64,000 bases of DNA from Ruegeria sp. HKCCD4315 (GTDB lineage: Bacteria > Pseudomonadota > Alphaproteobacteria > Rhodobacterales > Rhodobacteraceae). The position numbers were made by a program, and so were the translations under genes. Where the stretch lies: positions 227,001 to 291,000 of the forward strand of contig NZ_WVRN01000001.1 of the NCBI RefSeq assembly GCF_013112245.1. The letters run 5' to 3'. Of this stretch, positions 25,795 to 35,181 are shown one piece after another. A model generated the notes under the pieces. It searched no databases, was not told the origin of the DNA, and saw nothing but the letters and a program-made list of their open reading frames with translations. Each line of letters opens with the position of its first letter. The stretch's first letter is position 1.

Positions 25795-27339
25795 ATGAAA
25801 TTTCTATCCGCACTGCTTGTATTATTCCCAACACTGTTAAGCGCGCAGCAATTGGATGTGGCGGTTAACAACGGACGTGTCATTGACCCAGAAACCGGTT
25901 TGGACGCAGTTCGAAGTGTCGGAATTGTCGGTAACGAAATCACAGAGATTTCAGAGGAACCGCTCGACGCAGCGACGGTGATTGACGCGACGGGTTTGAT
26001 AGTTGCACCAGGCTTCATTGATCTTCACTCGCACTCAGTGATTGATCTTCCAGCCAACCGTCTTCAGGCGTTGGACGGAGTAACAACGGCACTCGAACTA
26101 GAATCTGGAGTGCTACCTATCGGCCAGTGGTATGATGCCACTGAAGCGGAGGGGCGTGCCACCAACTTCGGGGCAACAGCGTCTTGGACGTTTGCTCGCA
26201 TTGCTACGATGATAGACGAGATGCCGCCCGTTGAACCTACGGCAACTTGGTATCAGAGTGCGTTCGCGTATCCACGCTGGACTACGGACGTCTCCACCGA
26301 CGAAGAACTAGAAGATGTACTCTCCTTGCTGCAACAGGGCCTTGATGAAGGGGCACTCGGGATTGGTGTCAACTCTGGGTACGTTCCCGGTGTCGGTGGC
26401 AAGGAACTTCAACGTGTTTGGGAGACCGCAGCTGAAAACAACGTTCCGATCAGTACACATATGAGGAACTGGTCGCAGGTTGATCCATTGAGCTCTCTGG
26501 AAGGTCTCAACATGGTCCTCGGTCTGGCTGCAACTACTGGTGCGCGAACTAACATTTGCCACCTGCATTCAACAAATCTCCACGACACACTTACGGCCGC
26601 CGAAATGGTGGCGTCGGCGAGGGAATTGGGTGTCGATGTGACGACCGAGGTTTATCCCTACGGGATCGCAACAATGCCTATTGCCTCCGCGGTGCTCTTG
26701 CAGGAGGGCGACGAGTTTCGAAACCGGATGGGCATCGATTTTGACTCAGTTCGCCTAGTGGCCAAACAGCGTTGGATCGAAGACGAAGCTGATATCCGCA
26801 AGGAGCAAGAGGAAGATCCAGGGCAATTCATAATTATGCAGTATTTGGATGAAAAGAAAGCCAGTGACGCTGAAATCCTGAAGCAGGTAACAGCAAAACC
26901 ATGGATCGCCATCGCATCCGACTCCATACCGTACACTCTCCCAGATGGGACTCCGGTTATGGGGAGCACTTGGCCCGTACCCGAGAATGCGCAATCAAAT
27001 CCCCGGAGCGCTGGCACGTTCGCCAAGTTTTTGAGAGTCTGGGTGCGAGAAGATCAACTTCTGGATTGGCCTCAAGCTATCGCAAAAGTTTCGCTAATCC
27101 CTGCGCAACTCTTTGACGGTCTCGTACCTTCAATGGAACGCAAAGGGCGTCTGCAAGTAGGTATGGACGCAGACATCACCGTATTCGACCCAGACACGAT
27201 CAGTGATCGAGCCACCATCGACAAACCAGCAGAAGCTTCGGTGGGCGTAGAGTACCTCCTCGTCAACGGAACAGTGCTCATCAGTGATGGAGAGATCGAC
27301 ACAGAGTTACTCCCAGGAAAAGCAATAAAGAACAAATAA
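25795..27339 (+). CDS. Secreted amidohydrolase, D-aminoacylase-like
   Basis: A 514-residue metal-dependent hydrolase with a signal peptide (MKFLSALLVLFPTLLSA, about 1-17). The amidohydrolase HxH metal motif is at GFIDLHSH (H78, H80). Later landmarks include the STHMRNW and NICHLHS segments with further histidines, an IASDSIPYT aspartate region, and a C-terminal return to the small beta domain (GMDADITVFDPDTI). This is the layout of N-acyl-D-amino-acid deacylases. The start at 25795 fits the signal peptide; a GTGAGG site is upstream. The gene is AT-richer than its neighbours and sits between two repeats. Confidence 0.82.
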   Translation: MKFLSALLVLFPTLLSAQQLDVAVNNGRVIDPETGLDAVRSVGIVGNEITEISEEPLDAATVIDATGLIVAPGFIDLHSHSVIDLPANRLQALDGVTTALELESGVLPIGQWYDATEAEGRATNFGATASWTFARIATMIDEMPPVEPTATWYQSAFAYPRWTTDVSTDEELEDVLSLLQQGLDEGALGIGVNSGYVPGVGGKELQRVWETAAENNVPISTHMRNWSQVDPLSSLEGLNMVLGLAATTGARTNICHLHSTNLHDTLTAAEMVASARELGVDVTTEVYPYGIATMPIASAVLLQEGDEFRNRMGIDFDSVRLVAKQRWIEDEADIRKEQEEDPGQFIIMQYLDEKKASDAEILKQVTAKPWIAIASDSIPYTLPDGTPVMGSTWPVPENAQSNPRSAGTFAKFLRVWVREDQLLDWPQAIAKVSLIPAQLFDGLVPSMERKGRLQVGMDADITVFDPDTISDRATIDKPAEASVGVEYLLVNGTVLISDGEIDTELLPGKAIKNK

Positions 27340-27446
27340 CCTACAACTTCAAGCGGCAGCTCCGAGCCCCATTCTACTAAATGCTGCACAGTGCACAAAT
27401 GTCCGATTGTGGGTGAAGCATCACCAGCCGCAGGGGAACCGTTGAA

Positions 27447-28400
27447 TTAAATCTCCCACTTCAAGCCTGTTTCTTGTTCAGTGACCTCCCAAAGCCTTGC
27501 CATGACGGTTTTGTCATACGCATGCGGGTTTAATGTGCCCCTGCCGACCGGGCCAACGGCTTCAAAGCGACCTGTTGGTCCATAAAGCGCGCGTTGTTCG
27601 GTCAAAGTCTCTTCAGTGGCGCACATGACTTCGGGATAGGACCCTTGTTCAGCCGTTTGAACCATCGGCGTCATGGTCATGAGCCACCAGATGAACCGCA
27701 TCGTCCGGCTGCCACTGGTGCTGATCAGTGACGTTGCCGACGAGCCGGGATGGCAGACATAGACCTCGGCTTCGGTGCGCCCTGCGCCGGCAAGCCTGTC
27801 CTGCAATTCGAAAGCGAACATCATTTGCGCCAACTTGCTTTGCGAGTAGGCGGTGTTTGGGCCGTAACCCTCTTCCCAGTTCATGTCATCGAACTTTATC
27901 GTCTTCAGCCCCATATTATAGCCGAGACTGGCGACAACGACGATCCGACCTTTCGTGGCTTCGATGCGTTCGAATAGCATCCCGCAAAGCAGGAAGTGAC
28001 CATAATGATTGGTGCCGAGCTGGCTCTCGAACCCATCCTCAGTCAGCTTGCGGGTTGGCACCTGCGCTATGGCCGCATTGCAGATGAGCGCATCAATCCG
28101 GGGAACGGAATTCAGAACCTCGTCCGCAGCTTCGCGTACACTAGCGAGCGAGGCCAGATCCATACGAATGAAGCTCACTTCCGCCTCGCTACCGAACTCA
28201 CTTTTCAGGTCCGCAACAGCTGCCTGAGACTTCTCAGCTGAGCGGTTCAACATCACGACTTTAGCGTTCTTTTTAAGGAGCGTCCGCGCAGCCTGGAGTC
28301 CGGCACCGGCGTTGGCACCCGTGATGAGGTAGGTCTTGCCGGAGAGGTCGCTGAGACGTTCGGGTGTCCAGCCGTTCGGTCCGAATGTGGTATCTGGCAT
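27447..28400 (-). CDS. Short-chain dehydrogenase (retinol dehydrogenase/protochlorophyllide reductase-like)
   Basis: A 317-residue SDR longer than classical ones. TGANAGAG is at 28-35, NAAIAQ stands in place of NNAG, and YSQSK is the catalytic pair. The insert after the active site (FELQDRLAGAGRTEAEVYVCHPG) is typical of the retinol-dehydrogenase-like group. It diverges from an AraC-type regulator gene with a 168-bp gap, which probably controls it. Such pairs are often linked to aldehyde detoxification; the substrate is unknown. Confidence 0.88.
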   Translation of the reverse strand: MPDTTFGPNGWTPERLSDLSGKTYLITGANAGAGLQAARTLLKKNAKVVMLNRSAEKSQAAVADLKSEFGSEAEVSFIRMDLASLASVREAADEVLNSVPRIDALICNAAIAQVPTRKLTEDGFESQLGTNHYGHFLLCGMLFERIEATKGRIVVVASLGYNMGLKTIKFDDMNWEEGYGPNTAYSQSKLAQMMFAFELQDRLAGAGRTEAEVYVCHPGSSATSLISTSGSRTMRFIWWLMTMTPMVQTAEQGSYPEVMCATEETLTEQRALYGPTGRFEAVGPVGRGTLNPHAYDKTVMARLWEVTEQETGLKWEI

Positions 28401-28568
28401 CTTTTGTCTCCTATCTGCGTGGGCGCGGGGACCGAGTGAATAGTGTTTTAACTTGGAAATGCAGATAACTCTCGCTTGAACTCTGAAATAGGCGAGATCA
28501 TCGCAAATACTTGCCCAATTGTATCAAGGTAGTTGCCAGTTTCGATCTGGAGCCTTTACACCTCTCTT

Positions 28569-29462
28569 ATGAGCAAGGATCAGATCAAGCAAATCATCGC
28601 AGACCGAACCGAAACGGACGGCCTGACCGAGACGGGTATCAAGGGTGTACGCCTGTTTCGCGCCACGCAATCAATCCCCTGTGTTCCAGCCGTTTACGAG
28701 CCCTGCATCGTGGCCATCGTGAGCGGGGTGAAGGAAGCCGTTCTGGATGGCCGAAGATACGAATACGACAACAGTCAATACCTCTGCTGCCCAATGTCGA
28801 TGCCAGTCAAGGCGGGGACGCCTTTGGCTTCGCATGACAAGCCGCTCTACGGGGTTATGATCTCACTGGAACAACGTGTTATGGCCGAGCTGGCGATGGA
28901 GATGGATAATGCCGGGCGCGCGCTTCCTTCGGTCAAAGGGGAACTGCGGGAGCCGGGAATTAGGCTCGCACGATGGGACGATGGGTTCACGGAAGCGCTG
29001 CTGCGGCTGCTGCGGCTCGGAGACAGCGAGACGGATGCAGCGGTTCTCGGCGAGGCGCGATTGCGTGAGGTGCTCTATGTGATTCTGAAGGGAGAAGCTG
29101 GCGACTTCGCGCGGCAGGCGTTCGGCGCTGGCAACGCTATTGCACGTTCCATTGCGCATGTGTCGTCACACTTGGATGCGCCGATCTCCATAGAGGATAT
29201 GGCAAGCCGAGCGGGGATGAGCCGGGCGGTCTTCCATCGCAAATTCAAGCAGGTCACGACGATGGCTCCAATCCAGTTCGTCAAGACGATGCGCCTCAAC
29301 AACGCTGCCATGAAGATCGCGGGCGGGATGCCGGTGAACGAAGCCGCAATGGACGTTGGTTACGTCAGCCCGTCCCAGTTCAGTCGCGAGTTCAGGCGCA
29401 TGTATGGGCAATCGCCGAGGCAATGGGGAGAGGCACAGAAACTACTGGTCAAAGTTGCTTGA
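28569..29462 (+). CDS. AraC-family regulator with AraC_N domain (YqhC-like)
   Basis: A 297-residue regulator: an N-terminal AraC_N domain (about 15-165; PCIVAIVSGVKEAVLDGRRY, CCPMSMPVKAG) and two C-terminal HTH motifs (about 190-290; MASRAGMSRAVFHRKFKQ and AAMDVGYVSPSQFSREFRRM). The AraC_N type includes YqhC, which activates an aldehyde reductase gene. ATG at 28569 begins at the usual N terminus MSKDQ; an upstream extension of 12 codons is not needed. It lies divergent to the SDR gene. Confidence 0.9.
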   Translation: MSKDQIKQIIADRTETDGLTETGIKGVRLFRATQSIPCVPAVYEPCIVAIVSGVKEAVLDGRRYEYDNSQYLCCPMSMPVKAGTPLASHDKPLYGVMISLEQRVMAELAMEMDNAGRALPSVKGELREPGIRLARWDDGFTEALLRLLRLGDSETDAAVLGEARLREVLYVILKGEAGDFARQAFGAGNAIARSIAHVSSHLDAPISIEDMASRAGMSRAVFHRKFKQVTTMAPIQFVKTMRLNNAAMKIAGGMPVNEAAMDVGYVSPSQFSREFRRMYGQSPRQWGEAQKLLVKVA

Positions 29463-29765
29463 GGCTGACTTGCGTGAGCAGAGCGGACCTTGGAGCCACC
29501 GCAGTGAACGGAAGCTTTGTCCGCAAAGCGGTCACTCGCGATACTCAGGCGAGCGTCTACACCGAGCCCAAGGCGGAAACATACGCATATTGAATTTCTT
29601 GGCCGTATCTACGGAAACCACAACCCATTGGGTGCATGATCACCAGCGCGATCGTCGCTTGGATGCTCCACTTGGCCTAAAAACTAGCCATCGAGAAATG
29701 CGGCGTGACGCCAAAGCAGAACAATCAACATCAATCTGGATCAATTTATGCAGTTCAGGATTTCA
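29463..29765. other. Short gene-free region with dispersed repeat
   Basis: About 300 bp between the convergent AraC and berberine-bridge genes. It contains type 1 repeat copy B (29499-29584). Nothing else is recognisable. Confidence 0.6.
29499..29584 (+). repeat. Dispersed intergenic repeat, type 1, copy B
   Basis: Matches 25635-25720 along its whole length apart from small gaps; GTCCGCAAAGCGGT and ACCGAGCCCAA are shared. It follows directly after the AraC gene. Confidence 0.65.
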
Positions 29766-31181
29766 TCACGCAGGCAAGATATTGTGGTTTACCCTGAACA
29801 AGTTGGTGGGGTCGTATGTGCCCTTGATCCTAGAAAGCTTCTCACCGTTGTTACCATATGCACCTGCCATGTGGTCCGCTTCGTCTTCGGGCATAAAGTT
29901 GACATACGCACTTCCGGTCGCGTGCGGTTGCATCTGGTCGTAGAGATCTCGCGCCCAAGAAATACAATCGGCATCCTTGCTGGGATCTTCCCAACGCGTG
30001 TGAACATTCATGATGAAGTGAGCAGATCTTTCGGGATAAGCGGTTGAACCTGCCTCGACGCGCGCCATTGCTCCACCCACATGGGCAATAAAAACTTCAC
30101 ACGCCGGGTCAGGAAGGCTGGAAATCGCTTCCAAGACTCCTGAGATTGCATCGGAAGAAAGCGCATCGAAATCATGGCTCTTCCAGTAATTCCTAGCGCC
30201 TGGCGTCAACAAAGGATCAAACGCGGCCTGCCAGTCAACGAAATTGTGGGGAGATATCACATCGGCGATTGGTTCACCTAGCGCGCGTAGTGCCGCTATA
30301 GCTTTCTCACCTTCTTCCATCGGCCCGCTATAGCAGGCTGCAAAGATCAGCACCTCTCGCCCATGCCACTCAGCTGGCAAGAACGGTAGAGGGGGCGCTT
30401 TTCGCATCACGCTCCAGACGGTCAGCTCATCCGGGGAAGTGTCAGCAATCTTAGCAAATTCTGCGAGGAGCTCTGACGCATTTTCTATCGGATGAACAAT
30501 GAGGCCAGACAGGACATCGGGTCCTAGCCCATGCAGTTGGAATTCAAATGAGGTTACGACACCGAAGTTCCCACCCCCACCGCGGATAGCCCAGAAAAGT
30601 TCCGGGTGGCTTGTAGGGGATGCGGTTACAATGGCTCCGTCCGCAGTCACGACTTCCGCTGAGAGCAGGTTGTCGATCGTCATGCCAAATTTCCGGGTGG
30701 TCCATCCAAAGCCGCCGCCAAGGGTAAGGCCTGCGATGCCCGTAGTCGAATTGATGCCAACGGGAACAACAAGTCCATGTGCTTGAGTTTCGCGATCTAC
30801 GTCTCCGAGCAGTGCTCCCGGCGCAACCCGAGCGGTCTTGTTGATAGGATCGACGTGAACAGATCGCATCTGGGACAGATCGAGCATCACAGTTTCATCT
30901 GCAACAGCGTGACCAGCAATCTGATGTCCACCAGAGCGAACAGACATAACGAGGCCGGCGTCCCGAACAAAGTTCACGGCCTTCTGCACGTCACTGGCCC
31001 CCAGCGCGCGGATTACGAAGCCTGGGTAACGTTCGAACATGCTGTTCCACGTCGTTCTTGCATCCTCATATTCAGGGGAGCCCTTCTGATAAACCCCGCC
31101 ACGAAGCGCTGCATCAAGAGCGCCCAACGCGTCTTGCTCCACTGTTGCCGTACCACCGTCGAGTGTTTTCAGATCAAACAT
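29766..31181 (-). CDS. FAD-linked oxidase, berberine-bridge-enzyme type
   Basis: A 471-residue flavoprotein. The FAD_binding_4 domain covers about 55-200. The RSGGH motif at 82-86 carries the histidine (H86) to which FAD is covalently attached in this family, and GLTLGGGFGW follows. The C-terminal BBE segment (about 425-471; YVNFMPEDEADHMAGAYG and YDPTNLFRVNHNI) is complete. No signal peptide is seen. Bacterial members oxidise sugars or alkaloid-like alcohols. It lies 115 nt downstream of the DUF4242 gene on the same strand and may share its transcript. Confidence 0.9.
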   Translation of the reverse strand: MFDLKTLDGGTATVEQDALGALDAALRGGVYQKGSPEYEDARTTWNSMFERYPGFVIRALGASDVQKAVNFVRDAGLVMSVRSGGHQIAGHAVADETVMLDLSQMRSVHVDPINKTARVAPGALLGDVDRETQAHGLVVPVGINSTTGIAGLTLGGGFGWTTRKFGMTIDNLLSAEVVTADGAIVTASPTSHPELFWAIRGGGGNFGVVTSFEFQLHGLGPDVLSGLIVHPIENASELLAEFAKIADTSPDELTVWSVMRKAPPLPFLPAEWHGREVLIFAACYSGPMEEGEKAIAALRALGEPIADVISPHNFVDWQAAFDPLLTPGARNYWKSHDFDALSSDAISGVLEAISSLPDPACEVFIAHVGGAMARVEAGSTAYPERSAHFIMNVHTRWEDPSKDADCISWARDLYDQMQPHATGSAYVNFMPEDEADHMAGAYGNNGEKLSRIKGTYDPTNLFRVNHNILPA

Positions 31182-31296
31182 GCGTAAGCCTCCCTATTGT
31201 CAGGTCGGGCTTCTTGCAGCGCTGCCTCAGTCGATTTTTTTCCGTCGCGTGGTCCCGCGAAGGCGTTTCACTGAATTGGGAAAATAATGTTGCAGG

Positions 31297-31554
31297 TCAG
31301 GCAAAAATTCCCGGGTCGATGCGATCCACAGGTGTTATCACGTCGGCGGGAATATTCAGGCGTTCGGCCGCCTTTCTCAGGCTTTCCTCATCCGGGGCTT
31401 CGTACAAGCAGTACGTTTTGCGCTTGTCTGCACTGAGAAACGAGAAAATCCACTCGACGCCGACTTCGTCATTGATCTCTTTGATGTGAATTTTGTCATC
31501 GTCTGTAACGTTTAGTTGCTCGGCAAAATTTCTTTCAATTATGTACCTTGGCAT
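31297..31554 (-). CDS. DUF4242 small protein (SCO4226-like)
   Basis: An 85-residue ferredoxin-fold-like protein. It starts MPRYIIERNF and includes VEWIFSFLSADKRKTYCLYEAPDEESL, which is the DUF4242 pattern; one member from Streptomyces binds nickel. It starts 27 nt after the stop of the large cyclase gene, so the two are probably co-transcribed. From memory, DUF4242 genes are often found beside cyclase-ATPase signalling genes, which suggests a partner or input protein. Its function is unknown. Confidence 0.8.
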   Translation of the reverse strand: MPRYIIERNFAEQLNVTDDDKIHIKEINDEVGVEWIFSFLSADKRKTYCLYEAPDEESLRKAAERLNIPADVITPVDRIDPGIFA

Positions 31555-31581
31555 GAAGTCCCCCAGACCAGATTTTTTACC

Positions 31582-34500
31582 TTAACTCGCTACTCCTTCG
31601 AGCTTTGACCTTAGGGAAACCATACTCAATTTCTGTGAAATTGCCAACGCTTCCCCTTCCAGTTGAAACGCCTGTTCCACGTCAGCCGGGCGGCCGCGTT
31701 GTCTTAGTGCAGTAGCATATGCCGCCTTGCTGTGCGCGACCCAAGGTGGGCATTTCATGCGCGTGTCAATTTCTATTGCCTTCTGGAGCATCTTCTCAGC
31801 GGCATCCCAGTCCTTCAGGACGGTACCCAGACTTCCGAGGCGTCGCGCAGCTGCGCCAGTGCATACTGTCGTGGCCCCAGCGGTGATCGTCAGTTCTTCG
31901 TAAGGAGCAAGCATTCTATAGAGCGTCTTGGCGTGTTCTTGATGCTGAATGGCGACACATATGTCGGCCAGATAGGACAAAGTCGTTGAATACATGGCGT
32001 CTGGTGGAAGATCGAAGCCATTGGCAGCCATTTCATTCAGTATTCGTTCGGCGGGTTCTTTGTATCCAAGCTCAGCAGCGATAAGACCAAAACCGGGCTT
32101 CCATGAAATGTCTTCGGGGCTGTCTGTCATCAGTTGCTTAATCACAGGCGCAACCTCGTGCAGTCGGTTTTGCTCGCGGCGAATGGTGAACATCTGAACT
32201 CCAAAGACGCCCTCAACATGTTCCCCATGGGTCTTTCGGCCAATTTTTACCGCTTCGGTGGCGTGTTTTTCAGCTTGCTCAAAATCGCCGTCCATAATTG
32301 CAACCATCGCGCGTGCGTGTTTCTGAACCCAATAGAGCTGCAGATGATTGTCCTTTTCCGAAATCTCTGTAAGCAAACCCAAAGAATGGTCCATCAACTC
32401 TCGGTCGGCCATCTCGGCGCCTACAAACAAGCTCAGAGTGCGATCCCGCCCTTGATCGATGCTACCAAGATGCTCGGCCACACCGTGCATAGCCTCCAGA
32501 TTTTCGCGCCAATGGTGGGCTTCTCTTCCCTTCCGCGCAACGAATGGGGCCCCGAAATGCATCATCATTACCGAGAACTGGGATTTATAATCACCCAGTT
32601 TTGCGGCCAGTTCCATGGACTGCTGGCCGAAACGCGCACCTTCGGAGAACTGACCGACGAACATGTGGGCGCGCGCAAGTTGGCTCATCAATCTACACCG
32701 GCGGACTTCATCATCATCAGGCAAATCCTTCAGCGCATTATTACAGAGATCGATTGCTTCACCGTGCCTCTCGCTAGACATCATACATGAGTCAGCGAAG
32801 TGGTTGGCTGCATCGGCGGCTAACTCCACATTGTGCACTGCCCGGGCCGCGTTTGAAGCGCCCTTCAGAACCGCTATCCCTTCAGGCAATTGGCCTAGGC
32901 TGTCATGGCTGCGGCCAACCAGGATCTTGCTTTTGATCAATTCTGAATCGGAGTCTGAGCCCAGGTTTTCAGCAGCTCGTAGAGTTTCCTTGGCGTTGGT
33001 CATCGCCTCCTGGCTGGCAGATCGCGCCAAGGCCATTTCTGTCGCAATCTGCCACTTTTCAAACGCTGCCCTCCAATCCTCAGCTTCTGAAAGGTGGCGA
33101 GCGATCAGTTCGGGACGACGCTCGATCTCAGCGGACCGTGTCCGTATCAACGCACGCGCCACGTCTGCGTGTTGCCTTTTCCTAGTCGAGCTCAGCATGG
33201 ACTGATAGGCGGTATCGCGGATCAGGGCGTGCCGGAATACAAAATGCCCACGATTGTGTCCGCTTTCGAAGATTATGCCGGTTCGAGAAAGCTCTTCGAG
33301 GCATTTGTTGATATCAGAATCAGCAAGACGCATCGCTGCATCCAATATGCTCGGCTCAAACTCTCGGCCAATAACAGAACCCGTGAGCGCGACCTGTTTT
33401 GCCTTGGGCGAAACCGCATCGAGACGCGCCATCAACGCGCCTTTCAAAGACGAGGGTATGTGGATTTGCCCGTGCTCTCCCGCCTCGACAATCGCTCGGG
33501 TTAATTCTTCCACGAACAAAGGTACGCCGTCGGTCTTTTCAATGATTGTAGCAATCAGAGCATCGTCTGGTTTTTTCCCGGTTATGTTTTCGACAAGGTG
33601 TGAAACATGCGCAGAATCGAACCGACGCAATACCAGAGACTGAACGTGCGTGTCCCCATCGTCTCGGGCCAATTCCCACCCGGGCCTGTGGGTTATCAGG
33701 ATCATCAGAGGAAGATCGGTGCATATCGACTTAAACCGCTCCAACAAGGCTTGGGTGGAAGGATCGATCCAATGAGCATCTTCGACGCACAGAATAACCG
33801 GGCGTACGTTTGATCGCACTTGCACGGTATGGATCAAAGTTTGGATTGTTATGTCGCGTTGCTCCTGCGGTGACATCTCGAGCACCGTTCGGGCGAGCGC
33901 GCTTCGGGGTGCGACCAACGCTGCAAAGACAGGCAGAGCTTGTTTCCAGTCCAGCCCGGGCCGCGCTTCAAGCATCTTCCTGACATGTTCGAGGATCAGA
34001 TTGTCGTCGAAGTCCGGTTCGACCCCGGCGTCTTGGGAAATTCGTTGGGCAACCGGATGAAATGGGCTACTGCTGAGGTAAGGGGAACAGTTCAGTCTTA
34101 TGACATCGGCTTGGTCGTTTACGGCGATGTCAGCAAGAAATTCCTCTGTAAGTCGCGATTTTCCAATCCCGGCTTCACCGGACAGCAGAACAACCTCTCC
34201 GTGACCATTCTGAGCACGTTGCCATGATTGCAGTAAAATTCCCTTTTCGTAGTCCCGCCCAACCATGACGCTGTCGACATCGTCTCGATGTGAGGCCCGA
34301 AACCGGCTTTCCGCACTGCGTTCTGACATCACTTTCTGCAGATTACGTGGTTCAGCAAACCCCTTGAGCTGTGCCTGTCCAAGAGATTTAAACTCGAATA
34401 TCCGATGTAAAGCTGTCTCGGTTTCCTCAACTGACAAAACGACTGAGTTTGGCTCTGCATGCTCTTGAATCCGAGCCGCAAGGTTGACGACCGGACCAGT

Positions 34501-35181
34501 CATGGCTCCTTCCTCATATGTGTTTTCACCAACGGTATCGCCGACCACAACATCACCGCTCGCAACTCCCAGTCTAACTGACAAAGGCTCTCCGTCAGGC
34601 GTTTTGAGTTCTTTGACACGTTGAACAGACTCAAGACTGGCTTTTACCGCCCGAATCGCGTGATCTTCGTAAGCCCGCGGCCATCCGAAAAACACTAGAA
34701 GACCATCGCCCAAGTACTTTGCAACGTAGCCACCATATCGGCTTACGGCTCCTGCAACAGCATCTTGATAGTTCTGTAGCAAGTCCCGCATGTCTTCGGG
34801 ATCAAAGCGATTGGTGAGTTCAGTCGAACCTACAAGATCGGCAAACAAAACAGTTACGTGACGTCTCTCTGCAGTAGGTGGTTCAACATGCTTTTGTTTG
34901 CGCAGATCGTCACTTTGTGAATTGTCTGAGGTGGGCGCTTGTTCGCCTTCGGGCGTTTTTTCACGAGCTGCTTGTGACGGGGAGGTTGCGTTCTGTTGGT
35001 CGACTAGCTCGTGAATTGCGGCAAGAATGATTTTGCGATGACCAAGGCTTACTCCGAGCTCTTTTAAGTCGTCGCCAGATAGTAGTGGCAGAACACGCGC
35101 ATCGATATCGTTTTCCGCAAAAACATCTGCGTACTGACTCAGTTCGAGATCGTTTAACCATTTGTCTATTTCAGCCGACAG
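31582..35181 (-). CDS. SAM-adenylate/guanylate cyclase-AAA ATPase-TPR signalling protein, non-canonical start
   Basis: A protein of about 1199 residues. Reading upstream of the first TTG (34848) in the same frame gives a complete SAM domain (about 5-60; KWLNDLELSQYADVF, LKELGVSLGHRK), so the TTG start would cut into the cyclase. The class III cyclase domain spans about 108-275, with VLFADLVGSTEL and KYLGDG supplying the metal aspartates. An AAA/STAND-type ATPase follows (Walker A GEAGIGKS at about 335-342), then TPR-like helices to the end. No ATG, GTG or TTG exists before the SAM domain; a CTG at 35181 gives the best-fitting start, or a one-base loss hides an ATG at 35192. It probably makes a cyclic nucleotide in response to a protein or ligand signal. 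Confidence 0.82.
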   Translation of the reverse strand: MSAEIDKWLNDLELSQYADVFAENDIDARVLPLLSGDDLKELGVSLGHRKIILAAIHELVDQQNATSPSQAAREKTPEGEQAPTSDNSQSDDLRKQKHVEPPTAERRHVTVLFADLVGSTELTNRFDPEDMRDLLQNYQDAVAGAVSRYGGYVAKYLGDGLLVFFGWPRAYEDHAIRAVKASLESVQRVKELKTPDGEPLSVRLGVASGDVVVGDTVGENTYEEGAMTGPVVNLAARIQEHAEPNSVVLSVEETETALHRIFEFKSLGQAQLKGFAEPRNLQKVMSERSAESRFRASHRDDVDSVMVGRDYEKGILLQSWQRAQNGHGEVVLLSGEAGIGKSRLTEEFLADIAVNDQADVIRLNCSPYLSSSPFHPVAQRISQDAGVEPDFDDNLILEHVRKMLEARPGLDWKQALPVFAALVAPRSALARTVLEMSPQEQRDITIQTLIHTVQVRSNVRPVILCVEDAHWIDPSTQALLERFKSICTDLPLMILITHRPGWELARDDGDTHVQSLVLRRFDSAHVSHLVENITGKKPDDALIATIIEKTDGVPLFVEELTRAIVEAGEHGQIHIPSSLKGALMARLDAVSPKAKQVALTGSVIGREFEPSILDAAMRLADSDINKCLEELSRTGIIFESGHNRGHFVFRHALIRDTAYQSMLSSTRKRQHADVARALIRTRSAEIERRPELIARHLSEAEDWRAAFEKWQIATEMALARSASQEAMTNAKETLRAAENLGSDSDSELIKSKILVGRSHDSLGQLPEGIAVLKGASNAARAVHNVELAADAANHFADSCMMSSERHGEAIDLCNNALKDLPDDDEVRRCRLMSQLARAHMFVGQFSEGARFGQQSMELAAKLGDYKSQFSVMMMHFGAPFVARKGREAHHWRENLEAMHGVAEHLGSIDQGRDRTLSLFVGAEMADRELMDHSLGLLTEISEKDNHLQLYWVQKHARAMVAIMDGDFEQAEKHATEAVKIGRKTHGEHVEGVFGVQMFTIRREQNRLHEVAPVIKQLMTDSPEDISWKPGFGLIAAELGYKEPAERILNEMAANGFDLPPDAMYSTTLSYLADICVAIQHQEHAKTLYRMLAPYEELTITAGATTVCTGAAARRLGSLGTVLKDWDAAEKMLQKAIEIDTRMKCPPWVAHSKAAYATALRQRGRPADVEQAFQLEGEALAISQKLSMVSLRSKLEGVAS

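Noticed and set aside
34846..34848. TTG at 34848 as start of the large cyclase
   Set aside because: It would remove the conserved beginning of the cyclase domain and the whole SAM domain that is readable in the same frame upstream.
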